DNA of 21,287 bases, taken from Clostridiales bacterium (lineage in GTDB: Bacteria > Bacillota > Clostridia > Lachnospirales > CAG-274). Position 1 is the stretch's first letter. Each line of letters begins with the position of its first letter. This document shows positions 1-7,516 of the stretch, one piece after another. The notes under the pieces were generated by a model. It saw only the letters and a list, made by a program, of their open reading frames with translations. It was not told where the DNA came from and ran no database searches. Both the position numbers and the translations under genes were made by a program. Where the stretch lies: contig JAJQBF010000089.1 of NCBI GenBank assembly GCA_021203425.1, positions 1 through 21,287 of the forward strand, in the 5' to 3' direction.

Positions 1-1417
1 CTACATATATAAATACATCAAAAGCACTCTTAAATTCAACAATATTTACTATAATGGGCATTTTTTCCGCTAAAATATGTATACACTCCGTATAGCCGAA
101 AAAGCACAGCAGTGTAGGAATAATTGAACCTATAAAGCCTATAAGCATACCTTCGATTATAAAAGGCCATCTTATAAACCAGTCGGTTGCTCCCACATAT
201 TTCATAATAGTTATTTCATTCTTTCTTATAACAACCGTCAAACGGATTGTATTCATAATAATTGAAATTGAAATTACGCAAAGAATTGCTACGATTATAA
301 TACTGAAGATTCTTACGGCAGTATTAACCTGAACAAGTGTATTTGCCTCTCTTGTTGCGTGTTTTATTTTTTCAATTCCTTTATATTCATAATCTTCTGT
401 TCCGTATTGTGAAGCATCATACTGACCTATTCCGGCTACACCGGGGTCGGTTTCCGAAACTTCTGCCGTTGTTCCCGTTTCTGCGGCCTGTTCGTCAGAT
501 GCTGCGTCTTCCGGGGCGGCTGCTGTTGTTTCGTCGAGACTTTCAACGTGAACGTTTCCTCCGGCTGTTGCGGCAACGGCACTGTTTAAAATGTTCAGAA
601 GTTCTTCTGACGGAGCCGAAGAATAGGTTGCCGCTGCGTCCTCGGGTTCACCCTCGGTTTCCGCTGCTGTTTCTTCTTCTGCTGCTGTTTCTGCCTCTGC
701 AGCCTCTGCTGTTTCGGCAAGAGCGGCTGCTGCAGTTTCGGTTTCTGCCGGCTGAGCTGCATCATCTGCGCTTACCTCGGAGCTTTCCGCCGCTGTATCC
801 TGATCGGTTTCCGCTCCGCTTGTTACTATTTCGGTAATTACCTCCGCTGTGGTTTCAGACTCTACAATACCCAGTTCTTCAGCCTGTTCACGGGTAATTT
901 CATTTCCGTTTTCGTCAAGATAAATTCTCTCGATTTCGTCTACATTAAGAGAGGCGTTTAACTCGGCCTCTACGGAAGTTTGGAGCATCTCAAGCTCCTT
1001 AACAACGTCTGCCTGATATTTTGCTCCGTCAAGGCTTACTTCATAGGAGGCAGGCAGAGGATTGTCATCTCTTAAACCCTCCAAAATAGAGGAGTTTTCC
1101 CATGAACCTATGGCATCACTTAAATTGTCATCGGCTGATTTATAAATAACCTCGGTTACATGGTCTATTGACCTTATTCTGTCACCTATTTCCTCAGCCA
1201 TTTCTTCCGAAACATCGGGACCCAAGAAAACGGTTATACCTATGGTTTCTTCGATTTGCTCCAGCATATAGTCAATGTTTAAACAAATACAAAGTGATAA
1301 AATAAGTATAAACGAACAGGCAACTACGGTTGCTATAGAGGCAAGGGACATAAAGCCGTTTTTTAGCATATCCCTTACACCCTGACCTAAATGGTACTTA
1401 AATGTTCTAAATTTCAT
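1..1417 (-). CDS. ftsX: Cell division ABC-like permease FtsX (partial, C-terminus beyond the left edge)
   Basis: Membrane partner of FtsE. The FtsEX complex couples cytoplasmic ATP hydrolysis to activation of peptidoglycan hydrolases outside the cell. The ATG at 1417 lies inside the end of ftsE (11-bp overlap), which suggests translational coupling. The 472 residues visible show a short cytoplasmic N-terminus, TM1 at about 24-45, a very large extracellular region at about 46-360, TM2 at about 367-389, TM3 at about 418-441, and the beginning of the TM4 region at the edge. FtsX proteins are usually about 300 residues. The excess here is an Ala/Glu/Thr/Ser-rich, strongly acidic stretch at about residues 175-335. 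A recognisable extracellular domain precedes it (VFLGPDVSEEMAEEI) and a normal pre-TM2 segment follows. The family call rests on the ftsE neighbour, the membrane layout and the N-terminal sequence (RTFKYHLGQGVRDM). Confidence 0.93.
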   Translation of the reverse strand, partial: MKFRTFKYHLGQGVRDMLKNGFMSLASIATVVACSFILILSLCICLNIDYMLEQIEETIGITVFLGPDVSEEMAEEIGDRIRSIDHVTEVIYKSADDNLSDAIGSWENSSILEGLRDDNPLPASYEVSLDGAKYQADVVKELEMLQTSVEAELNASLNVDEIERIYLDENGNEITREQAEELGIVESETTAEVITEIVTSGAETDQDTAAESSEVSADDAAQPAETETAAAALAETAEAAEAETAAEEETAAETEGEPEDAAATYSSAPSEELLNILNSAVAATAGGNVHVESLDETTAAAPEDAASDEQAAETGTTAEVSETDPGVAGIGQYDASQYGTEDYEYKGIEKIKHATREANTLVQVNTAVRIFSIIIVAILCVISISIIMNTIRLTVVIRKNEITIMKYVGATDWFIRWPFIIEGMLIGFIGSIIPTLLCFFGYTECIHILAEKMPIIVNIVEFKSAFDVFIYV

Positions 1418-2102
1418 CGTCATAACCACCTTCCGCAATATCACTTACAAGAACGCCGTTATCCAGATGAATAACTCTTTTTTTCATTTCGTTTACTATT
1501 TCCTTTGCGTGAGTAGCCATAACAACGGTTGTTCCCCTTGAATTAATTTCCCTTAAAACCTCCATAATACCCCATGCTGTTTCGGGGTCTAAGTTTCCGG
1601 TTGGTTCGTCGGCTATCAATATGGGGGGCTTGTTTATAACCGCCCTTGCAATAGCTACCCTTTGTTTTTCACCGCCGGAAAGCTGATCCGGATAGGCTGA
1701 GGCCTTTTTATGAAGACCTACCAAAGCAAGAGTCTGGGGAACCGAGCGCCTTATGCTGCGGTTTGACGCTTCTATAACCTGCATGGCAAAAGCCACGTTT
1801 TCATAAACGGTTTTCGAAGGCAGAAGCCTGAAGTCTTGAAAGACACAGCCTATTTTTCTTCTTAAATAAGGCACTTTTTTCCTTTTAAGCTTTGAAAGAC
1901 GGGTGTTGTCTATATAGACCTCTCCTGTTGTGGGTTCTATTTCTTTTAAGAGAGTTCTTATAAATGTGGATTTTCCCGAACCGGAAGAACCTACAACAAA
2001 GACAAACTCTCCCTTTTCTATTTCTATTGAAAAATCCTTAAGACCCAACGCTCCGTTTTCGTAAATTTTAGTTACATTCTGCATTGAAATCATACTGCTC
2101 AA
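1407..2102 (-). CDS. ftsE: Cell division ATP-binding protein FtsE
   Basis: ABC ATPase that powers FtsX at the division septum. In the 231 residues the Walker A motif GSSGSGKS is at 38-45, the Q-loop region is VFQDFRLLPS, the signature LSGGEKQ is at 141-147, Walker B ILIADEPTGNLD starts at 161, and the switch His is in MATHAK (residue 198). The LLPSKTVYENVAFAM stretch is typical of FtsE. The start is a TTG at 2102: an AAAAAGGAA ribosome binding site (2112-2120) lies about 10 nt upstream, whereas the in-frame ATG at 2093 would be about 19 nt away. The gene ends in TAG, so TAG is a normal stop in this genome. ftsX follows with an 11-bp overlap. No strong terminator separates ftsE from the regulator upstream. 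Confidence 0.97.
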   Translation of the reverse strand: MSSMISMQNVTKIYENGALGLKDFSIEIEKGEFVFVVGSSGSGKSTFIRTLLKEIEPTTGEVYIDNTRLSKLKRKKVPYLRRKIGCVFQDFRLLPSKTVYENVAFAMQVIEASNRSIRRSVPQTLALVGLHKKASAYPDQLSGGEKQRVAIARAVINKPPILIADEPTGNLDPETAWGIMEVLREINSRGTTVVMATHAKEIVNEMKKRVIHLDNGVLVSDIAEGGYDDEI

Positions 2103-2188
2103 AACTGTTCATTCCTTTTTCTTCTTTTGGTAATGTGTATGGTAACACAGCTTAGTTAAAATACACTTACTTATTTATTAAAGTTTTC

Positions 2189-2220
2189 TTAACCGGTGTG
2201 TATTATACACCCGGGTTTAA
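2189..2220. promoter_or_regulatory. Imperfect palindrome containing a TATAAT hexamer upstream of ftsE
   Basis: A 32-bp imperfect inverted repeat (TTAACC-GGTGTG facing CACCCGGGTTTAA) lies in the gap between the regulator gene and ftsE. Read on the minus strand, its centre is GTGTATAATACAC, so a -10-like TATAAT (2202-2207) sits at the dyad. I see no good -35 at the normal distance. There is no T-run beside it on either strand, so a terminator is unlikely. It may be an operator-promoter for ftsEX, but that is inference. Confidence 0.4.
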
Positions 2221-2264
2221 GGCAAAGCTCCTGTGATTGTTTTTAAGCGGGGCAAGCCTTGTTT

Positions 2265-3356
2265 TTAATATCTGAAATTTTCTTTATATGTCATATATTT
2301 CGAAACCATAAGCATAATTTTGAAAACTATGGCATCATCAAAATTTCTGAGATCCAACCCTGTCATTTTCTGAAGCTTGTCAAGACGGTAAACAAGGGTG
2401 TTTCTGTGAATGTAAAGCTGGCGGGAGGTTTCCGAAACATTTAAGTTGTTGTCGAAAAACTTATTGACTGTTGTCAAGGTTTCCTCGTCAAACTGATCCA
2501 TACTTAAGCCGTGAAGAACTTCGCTTATAAACATTCTGCAGAGAGGCATGGGCAGCTGATAAATAAGTCTGCCTATACCCAGCTGTTTATAGTTTACGAT
2601 GTGTTTGGATTCTTCGAAAATTCTGCCTACCTCAAGAGCCATTTTCGCCTCTTTATAAGAGGAGGAAACATTCTTAAGATCTTTAACGTCGGTTCCTATA
2701 GCAACGTAAATGTTGCTCATTGCTTCGGCGGTTAATGTGTCGTAAATTGTTTTGGCGATGCTTTCGATTTTCTCTCTGTTGTCGGTATCCTTAAGCTCTT
2801 TAACGAGAATAATACTCTTTTCGTCTACGACCGTAACAAAGTCTTTCATCTTTGCGGGGAAGATGCTCCTTACTATTTCGACAATGTTAAGCTCTTTGTC
2901 AACCTCGGTTTCTATGAGGTAAACAATACGTCTTACATTATTTTCTATATGGAGTTTCTTAGCTCTGGAGTATATATCAACAAGGAGCAGATTGTCAAGC
3001 AAAAGATTCTTAATAAAGTTGTCCTTGTCATATCTCTCTTTATAAGCCACCAAAAGACTTTGAATTTGGAACGCTGCCATCTTGCCTATTCTGAAAGTTT
3101 CCTCGTCTTCGCCCTTTATTAAAACAATATATTCAATATTTCCGCCTTCAAAAACCTTGAAATATTGAAAACCGGTCACAAGCTGGTTTTCGGCAGGAGA
3201 GGCTACAAAAAGCTCTATGTTGTTCAAAACCTGATTCTGCATATCCTCCTCTGTGGAGGCAACAACCTTACCCTCTCTTTCAACAACGGAAAGCTCACGT
3301 CTTGTTATGTTTTTAAGTCCGTCAATAGTTGTCTGTAAAATCTGATTAGATATCAA
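2265..3356 (-). CDS. CdaR/PucR-type transcriptional regulator
   Basis: DNA-binding regulator of the sugar-diacid/PucR group. The N-terminus (SNQILQTTIDGLKNITRREL, then a VVASTEED stretch) matches the diacid-recognition sensor type. The middle, about residues 130-290, resembles the GGDEF-like domain of this family. The C-terminal HTH is clear: LNVSETSRQLYIHRNTLVYR followed by LDKLQKMTGLDL near residues 305-340. I place the start at the TTG at 3356, because the ribosome binding site AAAGGGAG (3365-3372) is 8 nt from it. The GTG at 3365 overlaps that site and would add only three residues. The effector is unknown. The gene lies directly before ftsE-ftsX on the same strand, and I recall this neighbour order from other Clostridia. 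Sugar-diacid control of cell division is not implied. Confidence 0.88.
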   Translation of the reverse strand: MISNQILQTTIDGLKNITRRELSVVEREGKVVASTEEDMQNQVLNNIELFVASPAENQLVTGFQYFKVFEGGNIEYIVLIKGEDEETFRIGKMAAFQIQSLLVAYKERYDKDNFIKNLLLDNLLLVDIYSRAKKLHIENNVRRIVYLIETEVDKELNIVEIVRSIFPAKMKDFVTVVDEKSIILVKELKDTDNREKIESIAKTIYDTLTAEAMSNIYVAIGTDVKDLKNVSSSYKEAKMALEVGRIFEESKHIVNYKQLGIGRLIYQLPMPLCRMFISEVLHGLSMDQFDEETLTTVNKFFDNNLNVSETSRQLYIHRNTLVYRLDKLQKMTGLDLRNFDDAIVFKIMLMVSKYMTYKENFRY

Positions 3357-3372
3357 TACCTTCACTCCCTTT

Positions 3373-3719
3373 ATATTTAAACTTTCGTTTATACTTCGCA
3401 GACACCGTTTATTTATAAAAAGTCAGTTTTACTTTCGGTTCTGCACACCTAATTATATTTTATAACAAAACTAAAAAAAAGGAAAGAGAAAGTTGAAAAA
3501 AAATTTTAAAAAATTAATAAATTTTTATACGAAAAACGAAAACAAGATTCCTGATTATCCCACAATTTCCGTAATTCGGCTGAACTGTTACATATTCTTT
3601 AAGAAATTTTCAAAATATTTATGTTTGATGTTGACAAATAGGTAGGGGGAAGTTGTATAATGGGAATATGGATTATGTGCCGTAAATTTTGTGCAGTTAT
3701 TATTTGGGAAGGAATTGCT
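3373..3719. other. AT-rich divergent intergenic region
   Basis: About 350 bp separate the minus-strand regulator from the plus-strand RCC1-like gene. The stretch 3465-3535 is almost pure A/T with long A and T runs. On the minus strand a TATAAT-like hexamer lies around 3450, but without a convincing -35. Apart from the promoter listed separately near 3631, I see no gene, no RNA structure and no strong inverted repeat. Confidence 0.6.
3631..3661 (+). promoter_or_regulatory. Probable sigma-A promoter of the RCC1-like gene
   Basis: TTGACA at 3631-3636 and TATAAT at 3656-3661, separated by 19 bp, which is longer than the ideal 17. The start codon at 3720 lies about 50 nt after the expected transcription start. 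Confidence 0.55.
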
Positions 3720-5685
3720 ATGAAAATATATACAACCGTAATTGAAAACGAAACACCTATGGGGCTTAAAGACTGCCCCGTTTGTGCCGACAGATACAAT
3801 ATTCTTTTAAATGCCGTAACGGGAAGAAATGTTATGGAAATAATGTTTCGGAACTGTTCCGATAAAAAAGTTCGGTCGGTTTATCTTGAAACGGACTGCT
3901 TTAACAAAGCTGATATAAAAACGGGAACAATTAAAGATATAGCATATATGAACGTAAGAGCCGAGGCGGAGCAGACCTTCGGGGAAAAACAGGCGGTCAG
4001 CACGGATTTTAACGATATAAGCCGAATAGATATAAGAATTACACAGGTTACCTTTGCCGACGGAACAACTTGGGAGAACAAAACAGGTGTCTGTCTTAAA
4101 GAGATGCCCGGGCTTTCGGAAAAATCCGCTCCCAAACAGGAGAAACCCGAAGAAAAAAGCCGGAAGAAGAGAATCCGAAAGAAACAGCCGAAATAATCGA
4201 AACAGCGGAAACAGCCGCTGAGGAAGAGAAAAAGCCGGAAGGCAAAAAACTTCCCGTTAAACAGCTGAAAATTGCCGGTGCCGCGGTAATTGCCGCAGCT
4301 GTGGTTATTGTCGGCGGAAGGTTTACTGTTTCATATGCCGAAAACTTAAGCAGGTATAATGCAGCGGAAGAGCTTATGGCAGAGGGAAAATATGACGAGG
4401 CTGCGGAAGGCTTTAAGGCTTTGGGAGATTTTAAAGACTCGGAAGATATGGTTTATGAGGTAAAATATAATGAGACTTTCGGCTATGGGTCAGACGGAGA
4501 TTATGACACAGCGTAAAACTGCTTGAGGAATTAAAAAGTCAGGAAAGTTCCGAAAAGAAAGCCGATGAAATAACAGATAAAATAGACGAGCTTTTATATA
4601 ACGAGGCAGAAGGCTTTATCGAAAACGGCGAATACGGCAAGGCGGCAGTTTTATTCAGAGAACTGGGAGACTATGAGGATTCAGCCGAAAGACGGGCTGA
4701 GGCCATGAGTTATGCCTTTGATAAAAACAAATATATGAAAAATCCCACAATATCTATAGGGGGTCTTGCTTATGACCACATTGCGGTTTTAAAATCGGAC
4801 GGAACCGTTTCCGCTACAGGCTACAGCGAATACGGTCAGTGTGACGTTGAGGGCTGGAGTGATATAGCGGCTGTTGCCTCGGGAAATTCCCACACTGTAG
4901 GTTTAAAATCGGACGGCACTGTTGTGGCAGTGGGCAGTGACGAATAGGGGCAGTGTGATGTGGAAGACTGGAAAGATATAGTTTCAATCTCAGCCGGAGG
5001 AGAATTTACGGCAGGTTTAAAATCGGACGGCACTGTTGTGGCAGTGGGCAGTGACGAATAGGGGCAGTGTGATGTGGAAGACTGGAAAGATATAGTTTCA
5101 ATCTCAGCCGGAGGAGAATTTACGGCAGGTTTAAAATCGGACGGAACCGTCGTAACAGCCGGAAGCAGCGGAAAAGGCGAATGTGACGTAACCGGCTGGA
5201 GTGACATAACGGCAATAGCCGTAAGTGTTTCCGGAAGTCATATTGCAGGCTTAAAGGCAGACGGTACGGTTGTGGCGTCGGGGCTTAACAACCAAAATCA
5301 GTGTGAAGTGGGAGACTGGACTGACATAATTTCAATAGCTGCCGGTTCTTACCACACAGTAGGGGTAAAGTCCGACGGAACACTTGTTGCCGCAGGCTAT
5401 AACCACTATAACCAGTGTAATATAACAGACTGGACGGGCATAACCGCCGTAGCCGCCGGCTATGACAATACGGTTGCTTTAAAAGAAGACGGAACGGTTA
5501 TTGCAATAGGAAACAGCCTTTACGGAAGATGCAACGTAGGAAAGTGGACTGACATAGTTCCCATAGCAGCGGGAGATACTCATACTGTAGGGCTTAAAAG
5601 TGATGGAACCGTTGTTATTACCGGAGAAGGCTGTGAAGGGGGCTGTGACATAAGCGGCTGGAGAGGAATTAAGGTTCACGAATAA
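3720..5685 (+). pseudogene. Decayed gene for a membrane-anchored RCC1-like repeat protein
   Basis: The ATG at 3720 follows GGAAGG at a 7-nt gap. Joined across its breaks, the product has an N-terminal domain of about 135 residues with a CPVC pair, a Lys/Glu-rich linker, one membrane helix (KIAGAAVIAAAVVIVGG, near 4265-4320), two helical units of the type AEGKYDEAAEGFKALGDFKDS and ENGEYGKAAVLFRELGDYEDS, and eight RCC1-like repeats of about 37 residues built on GLKSDGTVVAVG and QCDVxxWxDI. It would face outward from the membrane. The reading frame breaks four times. A -1 shift lies at the A6 run 4153-4158 and another near 4511-4516, where GCG TAA should read on as GTA AAA CTG. In-frame TAG codons lie at 4945 and 5059, where the first repeat has TAC. 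The function is unknown; repeats of this kind usually form propeller-like binding surfaces. Sequence error could explain the shifts but not easily both TAGs. Confidence 0.85.
4899..5144 (+). repeat. Perfect tandem duplication of a 114-bp RCC1-like unit
   Basis: Bases 4899-5030 are identical to 5013-5144 (132 matching bases at an offset of 114). The period is exactly 38 codons, one protein repeat, so the duplication keeps the frame. Both copies contain the same TAG (4945 and 5059). The other repeats of the gene are diverged in DNA, so this copy is recent. Confidence 0.93.
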
Positions 5686-5710
5686 GTTCTTCCGTAAAAA
5701 AACATTTACT

Positions 5711-5738
5711 TTGACGTTAACATAGTGTATAATATAAT
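5711..5738 (+). promoter_or_regulatory. Sigma-A promoter of the ABC exporter operon
   Basis: TTGACG at 5711-5716, a 16-bp spacer, and TATAAT at 5733-5738. A second overlapping TATAAT lies at 5728-5733. Transcription would begin near 5745, the first base of the inverted-repeat element, so that element would form the 5' leader of the mRNA. Confidence 0.7.
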
Positions 5739-5744
5739 GAACAA

Positions 5745-5903
5745 TTAAGGAAATGCTGATTAATTCAATATGAAAAATAATTTTAGCTAAATCGCAAAAA
5801 ATCATCATCTTATAAACTTGAGAAGATTTTTTACGATTCGGGCGGAAAAATCAAGCACATCGTAAAATTATTTTTCATTTCCTTTAAATCAGCACTTCCT
5901 TAA
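5745..5903. mobile_element. MITE-like element with 41-bp imperfect terminal inverted repeats
   Basis: The left arm 5745-5785 and the right arm 5863-5903 are inverted repeats. Their outer 17 bases (TTAAGGAARTGCTGATT) match except at one position, and their inner 16 bases (ATGAAAAATAATTTTA) match exactly; the 8 bases between differ. The 77-bp interior holds a second hairpin (ATCGCAAAAAATC facing GATTTTTTACGAT). No ORF is present. I see no clear target-site duplication, although a 12-base direct repeat of the left end (AATTAAGGAAAT) recurs at about 5929-5940. A short, non-coding, fully palindromic element with terminal arms fits a MITE. A long leader hairpin native to the operon is the alternative. 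Confidence 0.65.
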
Positions 5904-5959
5904 GAAAGTTCACGGAAAAATTAAGGAAATAAATTATATAACGGGAAAGGTTGGAATTT

Positions 5960-6763
5960 ATGCTTGAAGCGGTGAAATATGTTTTTAAAGAACATTTTGA
6001 TAACAGAGGTCTTATACTGAAAATGGCAATAGTCAATATGAATAAGCAAACCCTCAGAACTTCTCTCGGGGTTTTATGGCTTTATCTTCATGACTTTGTT
6101 TATTTCTTCGTATTCGTACTCTTCAGAGTTTTAATGGCAGGTTCGGGTCAGATTGACGGTATGCATAACGTTGTTTACCTTGTTACCGGTCTTATACCCT
6201 GGTTTTATATAAACGAGGTTTTAAATGTAGGCTCTGCCTCCATAAAGTCATACAGAGGTATTATACAAAGTATAAAATTCCCCATAACGGTTATTCCCTC
6301 TATTGAAATTACGGCTATTTTCTTTAAGAGAATGCCCACTTATATTTTCATATTCGTTGTTTGTTATATATACGGCTATTTGTGGGATTTCAATATATTT
6401 CTGTTTTTATATTATACACTGTGTATGCTTATGCTTATATATGCCCTTATGCTTGTTATTTCCGCCTTTGTGGCTGTTTCAAGCGACTTTCAGCAGCTCT
6501 TTTTGGTTACCATAAGAGTTCTTATGTATACAATGCCCATTGTTTGGGGCTATAAGCATATTGTAGGCATACCTACATTAAATTACATCATTCACTTAAA
6601 CCCTATGGTGTATATTATAAACGGCTACCGAGATGCCTTTGTTGTGGGGGATATTCCCAATTTAATATATTCGGCTTATTTTTGGCTGTTTGTTATGGCG
6701 CTTTTCGTTTTAGGCAGTTTCGTGCAGTATAAGCTCAGAAGATATTATTCCGATTTAATGTAA
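5960..6763 (+). CDS. ABC-2 type polysaccharide/teichoic-acid export permease (Wzm/TagG-like)
   Basis: Membrane component of an ABC exporter that moves a lipid-linked glycan across the cytoplasmic membrane. The 267 residues have the usual family length and about six hydrophobic helices. The N-terminus LKMAIVNMNKQTLRTSLGVL followed by WLYLHDFVYFFVF is the Wzm/TagG signature region (an amphipathic helix, then TM1), and the C-terminal LNPMVYIINGYRDAF is also typical. The start is the ATG at 5960, 9 nt after GGGAAAGG (5943-5950). The TTG at 5951 directly abuts that site and is rejected. The ATPase gene follows after 15 bp, and the pair are subunits of one transporter. The operon is preceded by the MITE-like leader. 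Confidence 0.92.
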   Translation: MLEAVKYVFKEHFDNRGLILKMAIVNMNKQTLRTSLGVLWLYLHDFVYFFVFVLFRVLMAGSGQIDGMHNVVYLVTGLIPWFYINEVLNVGSASIKSYRGIIQSIKFPITVIPSIEITAIFFKRMPTYIFIFVVCYIYGYLWDFNIFLFLYYTLCMLMLIYALMLVISAFVAVSSDFQQLFLVTIRVLMYTMPIVWGYKHIVGIPTLNYIIHLNPMVYIINGYRDAFVVGDIPNLIYSAYFWLFVMALFVLGSFVQYKLRRYYSDLM

Positions 6764-6778
6764 TGAGAGGTAGTGGCT

Positions 6779-7516
6779 ATGGCAAATTCTATAGAGGTAA
6801 GAAATTTAACAAAAAAATTTTATATATTTGAAAAAGACTATTATATTTTTAAATGGCTTTTTACAAAACAGCTTAAGGGTATAGAAAAAGTGGCTCTTGA
6901 CAATATTACCCTTGACGTAGGCAGCAGCGAAATGGTAGGAGTAATAGGCAAAAACGGCGCCGGAAAGTCTACCCTTATGAAACTTGTAGCCGGTATAACC
7001 TTCCCCACATCGGGAACTATCGAAACAAAGGGCAGAATAGGCTCACTTATAAATTTAAGCGCCGGTTTCAACCCCGATTTTACGGGAAGAAAAAATCTTT
7101 ATTACAAGGGTATGCTTATGGGTATGAGCCGTGAAGATATAGATGATATTATGGACGATATTATAGACTTTGTGGATTTGGGAGATTATTTCGACCTTCC
7201 CATAAGAATGTATTCCTCCGGTATGTCGGCGAGACTGGGCTTTGCTTTGGCGGTTTTCTCCGCCCCCGATATTCTTATTGTAGACGAGGTTTTTTCCGTA
7301 GGGGATAAAAACTTCCAAACAAAATCAAAGGCAAAGACGACAGAGCTTTTCCATGCCGGAAAGTCCGTTCTTTTTTCGTCACACTCCGATAAGCTTATAA
7401 GAGAATTCTGCAACAGAGTAATTTATATAAAAGACGGCAAGATTGCCTTTAACGGAGATGTGGAAGACGGGCTGGCTATGTATAACGAAGATGTCGAAAG
7501 GCAGGGAAAGAAATGA
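6779..7516 (+). CDS. ABC exporter ATP-binding protein (Wzt/TagH-like)
   Basis: ATPase of the glycan exporter. In 245 residues, Walker A GKNGAGKST is at 57-65, the signature YSSGMSA at 145-151 (the form seen in Wzt/TagH rather than LSGGQ), Walker B ILIVDE at 165-170, and the switch His at 202. It has no added C-terminal carbohydrate-binding domain of the kind found in Wzt proteins that check the chain end, so it resembles the short TagH/KpsT type. The start is the ATG at 6779, 8 nt from GAGAGG (6765-6770). The GTG at 6773 is only 2 nt from that site. The stop overlaps the next start as ATGA, so the large transferase is translationally coupled to it. Confidence 0.93.
   Translation: MANSIEVRNLTKKFYIFEKDYYIFKWLFTKQLKGIEKVALDNITLDVGSSEMVGVIGKNGAGKSTLMKLVAGITFPTSGTIETKGRIGSLINLSAGFNPDFTGRKNLYYKGMLMGMSREDIDDIMDDIIDFVDLGDYFDLPIRMYSSGMSARLGFALAVFSAPDILIVDEVFSVGDKNFQTKSKAKTTELFHAGKSVLFSSHSDKLIREFCNRVIYIKDGKIAFNGDVEDGLAMYNEDVERQGKK

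Noticed and set aside
337..837. Plus-strand ORF of 166 residues rich in Leu, Arg, Pro and Phe
   Set aside because: It is the antisense of the Ala/Glu-rich part of ftsX. Low-complexity GCx/GAx DNA keeps the opposite frame open. No ribosome binding site and no protein-like composition.
4153..4160. Programmed -1 frameshift at the A6 run of the RCC1-like gene
   Set aside because: In the reading phase the heptamer is A AAA AGC, and the A-site tRNA could not re-pair well after slipping. A one-base loss is simpler, especially with three further lesions in the gene.
4945..5061. TAG as a recoded sense codon
   Set aside because: ftsE in the same window ends in TAG, the other repeats use TAC at this place, and the gene has two frameshifts as well. 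Read-through remains only a remote option.
4836..5207. Minus-strand ORF of 123 residues with repeats
   Set aside because: It mirrors the 114-bp duplicated repeat of the RCC1-like gene; the repetition comes from the plus strand.
7055..7413. Minus-strand ORFs inside the exporter ATPase gene
   Set aside because: They are antisense to the Wzt-like coding sequence with its conserved motifs, with no independent start signals.
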